A DNA stretch of 64,000 nt from JANQSS01 sp965249735. Its GTDB lineage: Bacteria > Bacteroidota > Bacteroidia > Chitinophagales > Saprospiraceae. Both the position numbers and the translations under genes were made by a program. Below, piece after piece: positions 44,978-54,659 of this stretch (positions are counted from its first letter, which is position 1; each line of letters starts with the position of its first letter). The stretch spans positions 248,001 to 312,000 of the forward strand of contig CBDFMS010000022.1 in assembly GCA_965249735.1 (NCBI GenBank). The letters run 5' to 3'. Below the pieces are notes generated by a model that saw only the letters and a program-made list of their open reading frames with translations, did no database searches and was not told the origin of the DNA.

Positions 44978-47900
44978 ATGAAAAACCTCACTTTATTTTC
45001 CATCATTTTCATTTGCCTGAGTTACTCTATTACTCTACACGCCCAAGACCCACCGATCAATGACACCGTGTGTATCAATCAAGGTGACCCTTTATTATTT
45101 GATCTATCACTGAATGACCTGGGACTGGGAGGTTACATTATTCTCCAAGATCCCACCGGTTGTTTTGCCGTCCAGGGTACATTTTTAATTTGGTCAGCAC
45201 CAAGTGGTGGTAGTTGCCCATGTGGAGAATATTTACTCCGATATTTTTACGATCAAGATCCAATGCACCAGGCCGATATTTACGTCACAATAAAATGTGA
45301 TGTCGAAAAACCCGAATGTTTTTTAAATAATTTAGAAGAGATAGGTCAGGATACATCGGGCATGGCATCATGTCTTTACGCCTGTGAATATTCTACGGCT
45401 ACATATTTCGTTCCACACGTGGTTGGAAATTCATATGTCTGGAGTTTTACCGGTGCTGCAACATATTCTACAAATCTGGATGGAAACGAAGCTTATGTTG
45501 ATTGGGGAGCTATGGGACCGGGGACAATTAATTTAACAATTATTAATGGAGGTGGAAGTATCACACTTAGTTTTTGTGTGGATATTTTAGAAGGGCCTGT
45601 AGCAGATTTTTCTGTCGCAACAAATTGTGTTTGCCTGAATGGCCCAATGAGTTTTATTAATAATTCTCTTGGTGCCAATAGTTATTTATGGGATTTCGGA
45701 GATGGCAATACAGATATTAATCCAAATCCTACCCATACGTACGACAATCCCGGTACATATACGGTAACCTTATATGCCTTCAAGAATAATATCGATCCGG
45801 AAGGCAATCCCCTTTGTTGTTGCACCGATTCCACAACCCTGGAGGTGACAGTCGATCCATTGGAAGGTCCAAATATTTATTGGATCTCAACCTTGTGTCC
45901 CGGAGATAAAAGCTACTATTGGACCGATGCCGATGCATGCGCAACGTATTATTGGAATGTATTGGATGCAAGCGGGAGCCCGATCACATTCACAGGTGAT
46001 GGGACCGACACCATTTGTGTCGTTTGGGGTGATGGACCTATGGGAACGATTACACTGGAGGTCAGTGGATGTTCGACTGTGTATTGCGATAAACCATCAG
46101 TGGCTATTGTACCGATCATTTCGACGACTTCACCTATTGTTGGCGATACCATCGTTTGTCAAAATGCGACGACAACTTACACTTTGCCAAAATGGCCAAG
46201 TGTGTACTACGATTGGACAGTTACCGGAGGGACACTTCTACCCGACCAAAATGGTTCCAATACCGTGGTCATTCAATGGGGATCCGGGCCAATAGGGACT
46301 ATCCATGTTGATTACTACAGCGATTTCTTGGGTGGATTGCCTGGTCATGATCCAAGTGATTGTTTTGGCACGGCGGATCTAACCGTGAGTATATTGCCTC
46401 AATTTCAAATTTTTGGACCGGTTCCGGGAGTTGCATGTATCAATTCCGTTAGTAATTTTTCTGCAACCGCTAGCCCTTCTTCTGCTTACACCTGGAGCGT
46501 CACACCGTTTGCACCTATAACGGGAAATGGAACAGCCAACATTTCTATTACCTGGTCCAATGGTCCGGGGACCTTTGTTGTTTCGGCTGTACCAAATACG
46601 CCAGGAGCCTATTGCAATGATATCATGTATTGGGTTATGACCATAATAGAATTAGCCCCACCGGATTCAATTGTGGGACCAAAAGAAATATGCCCCGGAC
46701 AGACATACAACTACCTGGGCTATACCTCAATATCGAATACGACTTTAGAATGGACTGTTCAAGGGGGAACACCATCCACCTACACGGGCTCACCTATAGT
46801 GGTTACCTGGAATGCAACCGGACCATACTCCATAAGCCTTGCACAGATGCAAGTAGATCCACCCAATTGTTTATCGGATACGATAACTTGTCTTATTTCA
46901 CCAAAAGAATTTGAGGGGCCACTTTTCTTTCCAAGTCTATCTGCATGTATTAACACACAACAAGTTTATGGAGCCAGTCCTGCTCAACATGCTGATGCAG
47001 AGCTGAAATGGAAAATATCACCTGTTTCAGCAGGAAGTGTGATCGCCGGTCAGGGAAGTTTAACACCAACCATTCAATGGAACAATGATCCGGTTATGGT
47101 CACACTAACCTTTTGTGTGTATTTGTGTGGAGATTCCATGAGCTACTCCGATATGTTCATGCTAAATGCTCCGCTCGAGCCCACTATCATCCAAATAGGA
47201 GATTTGTGTCCGGGTCAAAGTGTCGTCTTGGACGCCACATCCGGATTTAGCTCATATCAATGGTCTGGACCGGTCGTCGCTTCGACTGAAGACATCACCA
47301 TAACTGTTGGAGGTACATACGTGTTGACCACCATTGATGCCAATGGTTGTCAGGCTATTGTCACATTCGAGGCTGTAGAAATTCCGGGTCCGGTTGCGAG
47401 CATATCGACCCCCGATCCTACAGCGCTTTGTCTTCCCGCAAGTGGACAATCAGTAACCATCTCAGCTCAAACTAATCCCAACTATCAATTTACCTGGTTT
47501 TGTAATGGCACCAGCGTGCAGGGTCCTTCTGCAACACCGACTTACACACACAACGGCACGAATGACGATAGCAGCTATACCTATTGTGTTATCGTAAAAG
47601 ATCTCACAACGAATTGCACAGAAAAAAGCAACAATATCACTGTTGTACAAGACACATGTAGCGGTCCAATGGGTAATTGTTCGCCTGCATCATATTCGTT
47701 GTCTATCACACCTACCAATCCACCACCCGACTGCGCAGAGGTCAACTTTGCCGTTTCCAAATCTGCCAATGTCACACTGACCAGTTGGAATTTTGGCGAC
47801 CCCGCAGGAAATACCAACACAGGCACACTGCTCAATGCAGTCCACACATACAGCAAAGCCGGATATTATACAGCCACGGTATCCGGAACTGTTCCTAATC

Positions 47901-50900
47901 TCAATCCACCGCCACCAGATTGTCCAGTAACTGAATCCGTCAGTGTCTGTATTCCATTGGCTGCAGACTTTGAATATGTCGACAGTTGTCTTCAAGTCTG
48001 TTTCACCGATTTTTCAACCTTCCTCCCGTCAAATAACATTACGAGTTGGTCCTGGGATTTTGGTGATTCTAATAGTTCTTCAGCAGAAGATCCCTGGCAT
48101 TCTTATGCCGGTCCCGGAACCTACACCGTAATCCTTACAGTTAGCAATGCGGCGGGATGCGAAGCAACGCATCAGGCCATAATCACTGTTGCCGGTCCTC
48201 CGACACCCACAGTAGTTATAAATCCGACCACCGTATGTGTTGGTGACGCTGTTTCGTTTAGCGGATCAGGGGCAGGCATTATCAGTTGGTTATGGGATTT
48301 TGCTGATGGTGCTACCAATGGTGGTCAGAATGCCTCTCATACATACTTGATGCAAGGAAATTACATGATTTCACTTACCGTTGTGAATATCAATGGCTGT
48401 GCTTCTACCGTCACATCCAACGTTGTGGTGTACCCCAACCCGGCTCAGGACACGATTAGTTACGATTCGACGCTGGTCATATGCCAGGGAGACCAGGTTA
48501 TGTTGTATGCCCCTTCCGGCCCTTATACCTACCTATGGAACACCGGAGATATCACATCCTTTCTCCTGGTGGGGACTGCTGGAGACTACAGTGTCAAGGT
48601 TACTGACGCCAACGGTTGTATGATGGAGACCGATCCTGTCACTGTCACTGTCGTTCCTCCACCTGATGTAGAGATCAACGGACCGAATTATATCTGTGAT
48701 GATGGATGTGTTACGTTGACGGCAACAGCCGGATCCGGATTTACCTATCAATGGCTGGATGCTGGTTTGAGTCCTATTGGTGGAGCTACTATGAAAACAT
48801 TTGATGTTTGCGATTTCATGACGCTACCATTTACCACTTACGTAGAAGTTACTGATGCTAACGGTTGTAGCTCTGTGGCCGGGCCGCATACAGTGAATCT
48901 CGCATTTTCACCAGTCTTCACCATCAGTATTGTTGGTGATACATGTGAGGGTACACCCAACGTCTTATCCGTTCCAATTCTACCGGATGTACGTTATCAG
49001 TGGTCTACAGGAGACACGGGTCTTTCAATTATTGCACTACAGGCAGGCACCTATACGGTCATTGGAACCGATACGTTGACTGGATGTTCTCACGCTGAAA
49101 GTGCAGTTATCAATCCATTGCCGGACTTGTGCTTTGTGCCAACAGGCTGTTATGAAGCCTGTAACCCGGATACAATTTGTGGGCCGGACAATTTGTCTTC
49201 CTATCAATGGAATATGAATGGTACACCACTCACCGGTGAAACCGGACAATGCCTGATCGTAACTCAAAGTGGGTCATATTCACTGACGGGAACAAATCAA
49301 TTCAATTGCTCCCTTACATCCGATACGCTTATTCTTAATCTAATTGACTGTGAAGATTGTACAAATCAGGATGTTTCTGCCACGCCTATCCCAAATACCG
49401 AATGTTGTTTTTCACTCACGTATCAAAATTCGCTCACTAACATGTATGGATTAATGATGCACACGGCCGACGCGAATATCGATCCGGATCTTTCAAGCCT
49501 TGATGCTTCATTAAATGTATTTACAATAGGAAGTAATTATATTGGCCTGGTCAATAGCACAGGCGGCAGCAATCTTCCCACAGGAACTTTAAATAATTAC
49601 CTTAATTTCTGTTTAAGTAATATTACTTCATCTCCACAAATTATTATTTTCGACTGGTACAACGATTCTTTTAATATTGTTTGTTCTGATACATTAATAT
49701 TCGACTGTCCGATTGATTCAGATTGTATATATATTGCTCATGATACGATTTATTGTGAAGGAAATCAGGTTAAATATGAAATGACTGTTTGCAATTCTAT
49801 GTCAAACACATTTTCATTTAATTATTTGGTGGTCGATCCGATAAGTCCGTTTGGAATTATCGTTTCACCGACATTTTTCGATCTGACTAGTTCACCAATA
49901 TTGCCGGGAACATGTCAAACATTTAATTTAATGCTGTCGGGTTCGGGAATAGCAAATAAAGATTTTTGCTTCAATCTTACAGCGCATGTAGACGACCCTA
50001 GTGTTGTGCCTGACGCACTTTGTTGTTCATTGGATACCTTACATTGTATCCCAATTCCTGGATGTACTCCATGTGATATGGTATATATCGAAGAGGTCAT
50101 TTCTGCCCAGGATAGTTTATGTTGCTACGAGATTGTATTAAATAATTACTATGACTCAACGCTAATAGATGGTATTGATATTTGTGCATTATCGCCAAAT
50201 ACTACGATGACCATCAATAATCCGTTTGGATCCGATTGGCTTACAACCTCTTTTAATCCTACAGTTATTCAGCTTGCATATAACGGTAGTTCGCCAACAA
50301 TTCCTTTAGGGAATATTTCATTACCTGAAATTTGCATTGAAACGCAGGATGCACCAAATCAATTAATTGCAATTAAATGGATGAGTGGAGGAATGGTGGT
50401 TTGTACAGACACGGTTGAATTAAATTGCGAACCACCTTGTGGTTATATTTTTGATTATACAATACACTGCGAAGGTGATAATTTTTGGTATTTCGAGGGA
50501 TATATTAAAAATACCTCACCATTTGTCATGCACGAAGCGCATATTTCATTTCAGGATATGGCATTAAGTGGCTATGACCAAACCATACTTTTAGGAGCAT
50601 TACCACCGGGTGGTAGTTTCGGTCCGATTTTCCTTCCAATAGGTCCCCCGGCTTCCGCAGACAGCACGATATGTATTCAGGTGACCTTGCACGAAACGGG
50701 ACATGATGATGAACATGATAATTGTTGTGATTTTGTTTTCTGCTTTACTCTACCTGACTGCGGTCAAGCAGATCCTTGTATTTGTGATGGTGAATTTGAT
50801 TTGGAAGTTGAAGAAGGATTCTCATGCGTCATTGCCGCTGGGTTTTCAGGAACATTTATGCCATTGGGCAATCTAACTGACTGCGATTTTGTTGTCTGGA

Positions 50901-51313
50901 ACTGGGATGACGGTAGTCCAAATACAACTTCTTTGGGCACCTTGCCCGTCATGCATACCTTTCCTAGTCCGGGTGAATATGACGTTTGCATGCGTGTATT
51001 CCGTCTGGATGTAAATGGAAAAAAATGTAAGGCTAAAGTCTGTAAGGAGGTCGAGGTGATTCAAATGCAGCCCAATCTCTTTCCAAATCCAACACGTGAT
51101 CATTTGACCATCTCATGGAACGATCGAAGCCTGGGAGAAGCCCAGGTGAAAATCTTCACACCGGAGAGTCAATTGATTCGCCAATATGTTCATGAAGTAA
51201 ATTCGTCATACTTATCGTACGATGTTGAGTTGAATGATATCTCGCCCGGACTTTATTTCATTATGACAGAATTAAATGGAGAACGTTGGATTGAAAAATT
51301 GATCATTTACTGA
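44978..51313 (+). CDS. Giant PKD/Ig-like surface protein with T9SS type A sorting domain
   Basis: 2111 residues, signal peptide 1-22. Clear PKD domains have WDFGDG-type cores: about 205-270 (YLWDFGDGNTDINPNPTHTY), two or three around 905-1150 (WSWDFGDSNSSSAEDPWHSY, WLWDFADGATNGG) and one at about 1950-2028 (WNWDDGSPNT). Between 300 and 900 lie PKD-like/Ig-like units with a CPGQ or CQNA start and a WTVTGG or WGSGP core. Residues 1490-1940 are Cys-rich modules with CCF or CCYEI motifs. The last 80 residues (LFPNPTRDHLTISW) are the T9SS type A domain. Probably an adhesin or matrix protein; cysteines may pair for stability. No enzymatic domain seen. Confidence 0.88.
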   Translation: MKNLTLFSIIFICLSYSITLHAQDPPINDTVCINQGDPLLFDLSLNDLGLGGYIILQDPTGCFAVQGTFLIWSAPSGGSCPCGEYLLRYFYDQDPMHQADIYVTIKCDVEKPECFLNNLEEIGQDTSGMASCLYACEYSTATYFVPHVVGNSYVWSFTGAATYSTNLDGNEAYVDWGAMGPGTINLTIINGGGSITLSFCVDILEGPVADFSVATNCVCLNGPMSFINNSLGANSYLWDFGDGNTDINPNPTHTYDNPGTYTVTLYAFKNNIDPEGNPLCCCTDSTTLEVTVDPLEGPNIYWISTLCPGDKSYYWTDADACATYYWNVLDASGSPITFTGDGTDTICVVWGDGPMGTITLEVSGCSTVYCDKPSVAIVPIISTTSPIVGDTIVCQNATTTYTLPKWPSVYYDWTVTGGTLLPDQNGSNTVVIQWGSGPIGTIHVDYYSDFLGGLPGHDPSDCFGTADLTVSILPQFQIFGPVPGVACINSVSNFSATASPSSAYTWSVTPFAPITGNGTANISITWSNGPGTFVVSAVPNTPGAYCNDIMYWVMTIIELAPPDSIVGPKEICPGQTYNYLGYTSISNTTLEWTVQGGTPSTYTGSPIVVTWNATGPYSISLAQMQVDPPNCLSDTITCLISPKEFEGPLFFPSLSACINTQQVYGASPAQHADAELKWKISPVSAGSVIAGQGSLTPTIQWNNDPVMVTLTFCVYLCGDSMSYSDMFMLNAPLEPTIIQIGDLCPGQSVVLDATSGFSSYQWSGPVVASTEDITITVGGTYVLTTIDANGCQAIVTFEAVEIPGPVASISTPDPTALCLPASGQSVTISAQTNPNYQFTWFCNGTSVQGPSATPTYTHNGTNDDSSYTYCVIVKDLTTNCTEKSNNITVVQDTCSGPMGNCSPASYSLSITPTNPPPDCAEVNFAVSKSANVTLTSWNFGDPAGNTNTGTLLNAVHTYSKAGYYTATVSGTVPNLNPPPPDCPVTESVSVCIPLAADFEYVDSCLQVCFTDFSTFLPSNNITSWSWDFGDSNSSSAEDPWHSYAGPGTYTVILTVSNAAGCEATHQAIITVAGPPTPTVVINPTTVCVGDAVSFSGSGAGIISWLWDFADGATNGGQNASHTYLMQGNYMISLTVVNINGCASTVTSNVVVYPNPAQDTISYDSTLVICQGDQVMLYAPSGPYTYLWNTGDITSFLLVGTAGDYSVKVTDANGCMMETDPVTVTVVPPPDVEINGPNYICDDGCVTLTATAGSGFTYQWLDAGLSPIGGATMKTFDVCDFMTLPFTTYVEVTDANGCSSVAGPHTVNLAFSPVFTISIVGDTCEGTPNVLSVPILPDVRYQWSTGDTGLSIIALQAGTYTVIGTDTLTGCSHAESAVINPLPDLCFVPTGCYEACNPDTICGPDNLSSYQWNMNGTPLTGETGQCLIVTQSGSYSLTGTNQFNCSLTSDTLILNLIDCEDCTNQDVSATPIPNTECCFSLTYQNSLTNMYGLMMHTADANIDPDLSSLDASLNVFTIGSNYIGLVNSTGGSNLPTGTLNNYLNFCLSNITSSPQIIIFDWYNDSFNIVCSDTLIFDCPIDSDCIYIAHDTIYCEGNQVKYEMTVCNSMSNTFSFNYLVVDPISPFGIIVSPTFFDLTSSPILPGTCQTFNLMLSGSGIANKDFCFNLTAHVDDPSVVPDALCCSLDTLHCIPIPGCTPCDMVYIEEVISAQDSLCCYEIVLNNYYDSTLIDGIDICALSPNTTMTINNPFGSDWLTTSFNPTVIQLAYNGSSPTIPLGNISLPEICIETQDAPNQLIAIKWMSGGMVVCTDTVELNCEPPCGYIFDYTIHCEGDNFWYFEGYIKNTSPFVMHEAHISFQDMALSGYDQTILLGALPPGGSFGPIFLPIGPPASADSTICIQVTLHETGHDDEHDNCCDFVFCFTLPDCGQADPCICDGEFDLEVEEGFSCVIAAGFSGTFMPLGNLTDCDFVVWNWDDGSPNTTSLGTLPVMHTFPSPGEYDVCMRVFRLDVNGKKCKAKVCKEVEVIQMQPNLFPNPTRDHLTISWNDRSLGEAQVKIFTPESQLIRQYVHEVNSSYLSYDVELNDISPGLYFIMTELNGERWIEKLIIY

Positions 51314-51360
51314 TCCATGGTATCAGATATCGACCGGATGTAAAAATATTTAGCATTATT

Positions 51361-51403
51361 TGTAGGCCTTATCCGTTTTCATCAACTCGCGTTAAGGCCT
51401 ACA
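51361..51403 (+). terminator. 11-bp perfect inverted repeat after the giant PKD gene
   Basis: TGTAGGCCTTA (51361-51371) and TAAGGCCTACA (51393-51403) pair perfectly around a 21-nt loop, 47 nt after the stop codon. There is no T run on either side, so it is either a non-canonical terminator/RNA-stabilising hairpin or a protein-binding site. Confidence 0.4.
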
Positions 51404-51592
51404 TTGCTTATATGAACCGGGAGAAGATGAAACACACATCTATTGGCCTCAATTGACTTTAGTCATATCGTTCTTATCAGTCCATTGAATTCCGCGCATG
51501 CAGTCTTAATCGACAATGTATTGAATCATCTCCGACTCGCCAGCAAGATAGACTGAGCGCCCACTTTCTGTGACTTAGTGTGCTTTTTACGT
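51404..51592. other. Rest of the gap before pgmB, no gene seen
   Basis: The intergenic region between the PKD gene and pgmB is 342 bp in all. Apart from the hairpin at 51361-51403 and the -7 box at 51593 I see no gene or further repeat in it. Confidence 0.45.
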
Positions 51593-51600
51593 TAAGTTTG
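51593..51600 (+). promoter_or_regulatory. Probable -7 box of the maltose operon
   Basis: TAAGTTTG matches TAnnTTTG and lies 55 nt upstream of the pgmB ATG. A TTTCTG at 51565-51570, 22 nt upstream, is the best -33 candidate and is imperfect. No LacI-type palindrome was recognised. Confidence 0.45.
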
Positions 51601-51655
51601 ATTACTTTTGGTTTCCGACATCTTCGAATGTCATATTACAAATGAAAACCACAGT

Positions 51656-52345
51656 ATGAATATGCAAATCCGCAGTTGCATTTTCGATCTCGACGGCGTT
51701 CTCGTAGACACGGCTCAATTTCATTTTTTAGCATGGAGAAAATTAGCCAACGTATTGGGATTTGACTTTTCTGAAGAGCAAAATGAGCAGTTAAAAGGTG
51801 TCAGTCGTCGAGGGTCGTTGGAAACGATTCTTCGTTGGGGCGATAAAACACTGAGCGAAGAAGAGTTTGAAGACTGGATGAAGAAAAAGAATGAATGGTA
51901 CCTGGATATGGTAAACCATTTGAGCCCGAAAGACTTATTTGTGGGTGTCCTTCCGTTTATCCAACAATTAAGAAATCTTGGCATTCATGTTGCTCTTGGG
52001 TCGGCAAGTCGCAATGCCAACACGATTCTTTCAAAACTGGAAATTAACCCTCTTTTTGATCGAATTATCGATGGCAATGCTGTTAAAAACGGTAAACCTG
52101 CACCCGACACCTTTTTATTAGCTATCGAAGGCACGGATATAGACCCGTCAGAAAGCATTGTCTTCGAAGATTCAGCCGCAGGAATTGAAGCAGCCAACAC
52201 CGGAGGATTTTTCTCAGTCGGAATTGGAGATCAAAATTCATTACCTGAGGCCGATATTGTGATTACAGATTTTAAAGACATTGATTTAACGCAATTAATC
52301 ACGCGACTATTAAATTCCAGAAACAATTCACAGTCAACACTATGA
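51656..52345 (+). CDS. pgmB: Beta-phosphoglucomutase
   Basis: 229 residues from the ATG at 51656; a TTG 48 bases earlier would add residues of no family character. The HAD nucleophile and acid/base are Asp11 and Asp13 in FDLDGVLVDTA. Other motifs are VSRRGSLE (substrate loop), GSASRNA, NGKPAPDTFL with its Lys, and FEDSAAGIEAA. It converts beta-glucose-1-phosphate, the product of inverting GH65 phosphorylases, to glucose-6-phosphate. The TGA overlaps the next ATG by 4 bp. Confidence 0.94.
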   Translation: MNMQIRSCIFDLDGVLVDTAQFHFLAWRKLANVLGFDFSEEQNEQLKGVSRRGSLETILRWGDKTLSEEEFEDWMKKKNEWYLDMVNHLSPKDLFVGVLPFIQQLRNLGIHVALGSASRNANTILSKLEINPLFDRIIDGNAVKNGKPAPDTFLLAIEGTDIDPSESIVFEDSAAGIEAANTGGFFSVGIGDQNSLPEADIVITDFKDIDLTQLITRLLNSRNNSQSTL

Positions 52346-54648
52346 TGAATTATATACAAAATCATCCCTGGAAAATAATTCAAAATGAATTCCTTTCAGA
52401 AAATGGTCGATTCTATGAAAGTATCTTTTCCATAGGAAATGGGAAAATGGGCCAACGTGCTAATTTCGAAGAAGATTATTCCGGCGACACCATGCAAGGA
52501 AGCTATATCGCGGGATTGTACTACCCCGACAAAACTCGCGTCGGCTGGTGGAAAAATGGTTATCCCGAATATTTTGCAAAAGTCATCAACTCGGTCAATT
52601 GGATTGGAATTCGAATTAACATTAACGGAGAAAATCTGGATTTGGCCAAAGCCCAGGTGATGTCCTTTCACAGAGAACTGGATATGCAACACGGTGTGCT
52701 TCATCGAAAGGCACAGGTCCGGTTGCAAAATGGAGTTGAAGTCGAATTGAACACAACCCGATTTTGCTCGATAAAACGAGATCAGCTCGGTTGTATTCGC
52801 TATCAAATTACAGCCCTCAATCAGGACATTAAACTTGAAATTACACCTTATCTTGATAATCACGTGCTGAATGAAGATTCGAATTATGACGAAGCTTTCT
52901 GGGAATATTTGGAAATTAAATCTCAGGAAAATAAAGGTTTTGTAAAGGCGAGAACCACCAAGTTAAATTGGATAACCGGAGCTGCATTTACCTCATCTTA
53001 TAAAATTGATCAGGAAAAAGTATCAGTTGACTCGACAGTCATCTCATCTAATCATTCAATCGGATTCAAATCCGAAATATTTGTCAAACAAAAACAGCAA
53101 ATTACCGTCGATAAATTTTGTTCAGTGCTTGCCAATTTGAATCATGAAGAACAAGAAATGGAATCAGTCGCTTATAATCTTGTTGACGAGGCCGCTTCAA
53201 TCGGATTTGAGACACTGCTCAACGAACATGCTGACGTCTGGTTAGATAAATGGCTCCATCACGATATTGAAATTAAAGGTGATGTTAGCGCACAACAAGG
53301 AATCCGATTCAATATTTTTCAATTGAACCAAACTTATACCGGTGCCGATTCGCGATTAAATATAGGACCAAAAGGATTTACCGGTGAAAAATATGGTGGA
53401 TCTACTTATTGGGACACAGAAGCCTATTGCATCCCCTATTACCTCGGAACCGCCGAGCCGAATGTTGCTCGCAATTTGCTCATTTATCGATACAAACATT
53501 TAACTGCAGCAATCGAAAATGCAGCCAAGCTCGGATTCTCGGATGGGGCTGCCCTCTACCCTATGGTGACCATGAACGGTGAAGAATGCCACAATGAATG
53601 GGAAATTACATTTGAAGAAATTCACAGGAACGGTGCTATGGCTTATGCCATCTACGACTACATCCGCTATACGGGAGATTGGTCCTACATTCCGAACCAT
53701 GGTTTGGAAGTTTTAATTGCCATCAGTAGATTTTGGTCACAGCGTGTAAATTATTCAAAACAAAAAAACAAATATGTCATGTTAGGTGTAACCGGACCTA
53801 ACGAATACGAAAACAATGTTAACAATAATTGGTATACAAACTATCTCGCTATTTGGTGTCTGAATTTCACACAACGCATGATAGAATTTTGTAGCAATGA
53901 ATACCCTGAAGAATTAAGTCGAATTGTCAATCTTACAAATCTATCAACCGAATCGGATTTGAATAAATGGCAAGACATTGCATCAAATATGTATTTCCCG
54001 TATGATGATAAACGTGAAGTATTTTTACAGCAAGATGGTTTTCTGGATAAATCACTGGTAGATCGTAAATCCATCCCTTCGGATCAAATACCTATTTGGA
54101 AAAATTGGTCATGGGATCGCATATTGCGTTCATGTTTTATTAAACAGGCTGATGTGCTGCAAGGATTATTTTTGTTTGATGATGATTTTGATAAGGAAAC
54201 AATCAGACGTAATTATGATTATTATGAACCGATGACGGTACACGAATCCTCATTGTCTCCGTGCATTCATTCCATCCATGCTGCTCTTCTTGGCAGAATT
54301 AGTGAAGCATATGAATTGTATATCCGAACGGCCAGACTGGATTTAGACAATTTAAATAATGACACTGATGATGGGTGCCACATCACCAGCATGGCTGGAA
54401 CCTGGATGTCTATCGTAAAAGGATTTGGTGGCTTTCGAATACGAGACAATATTGCTTACTTCAACCCGGTCATCCCTGAACAATGGGAGGCCCTCAGATT
54501 TAAATTATATTTTAGGGGTCGTATTCTCGAAGTCAATTGTACAACTAAAACGGTAGAAATCAAACTGTCCGGAGACCCCTTGGAACTATTCCTATATGAC
54601 AACCGACATACTGTTACCAATAGTCTTACGATAGATCGAAAAAACTAA
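52342..54648 (+). CDS. mapA: GH65 glycoside phosphorylase, probably maltose phosphorylase
   Basis: 768 residues, no signal peptide, so cytoplasmic. The family motif FTGEKYGGSTYWDTEAY (346-362) binds substrate. GEECHNEWEITFEEIHRNG (413-431) contains the general-acid Glu. The phosphate loop is the HESSLSPCIHS block. This inverting enzyme would split maltose with phosphate into beta-glucose-1-phosphate and glucose. The overlapping pgmB and following amylases favour maltose over trehalose, kojibiose or nigerose, but GH65 specificity cannot be read with certainty. Two consecutive ATG codons begin the gene. Confidence 0.9.
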   Translation: MMNYIQNHPWKIIQNEFLSENGRFYESIFSIGNGKMGQRANFEEDYSGDTMQGSYIAGLYYPDKTRVGWWKNGYPEYFAKVINSVNWIGIRININGENLDLAKAQVMSFHRELDMQHGVLHRKAQVRLQNGVEVELNTTRFCSIKRDQLGCIRYQITALNQDIKLEITPYLDNHVLNEDSNYDEAFWEYLEIKSQENKGFVKARTTKLNWITGAAFTSSYKIDQEKVSVDSTVISSNHSIGFKSEIFVKQKQQITVDKFCSVLANLNHEEQEMESVAYNLVDEAASIGFETLLNEHADVWLDKWLHHDIEIKGDVSAQQGIRFNIFQLNQTYTGADSRLNIGPKGFTGEKYGGSTYWDTEAYCIPYYLGTAEPNVARNLLIYRYKHLTAAIENAAKLGFSDGAALYPMVTMNGEECHNEWEITFEEIHRNGAMAYAIYDYIRYTGDWSYIPNHGLEVLIAISRFWSQRVNYSKQKNKYVMLGVTGPNEYENNVNNNWYTNYLAIWCLNFTQRMIEFCSNEYPEELSRIVNLTNLSTESDLNKWQDIASNMYFPYDDKREVFLQQDGFLDKSLVDRKSIPSDQIPIWKNWSWDRILRSCFIKQADVLQGLFLFDDDFDKETIRRNYDYYEPMTVHESSLSPCIHSIHAALLGRISEAYELYIRTARLDLDNLNNDTDDGCHITSMAGTWMSIVKGFGGFRIRDNIAYFNPVIPEQWEALRFKLYFRGRILEVNCTTKTVEIKLSGDPLELFLYDNRHTVTNSLTIDRKN

Positions 54649-54659
54649 ATCTTCTACAG

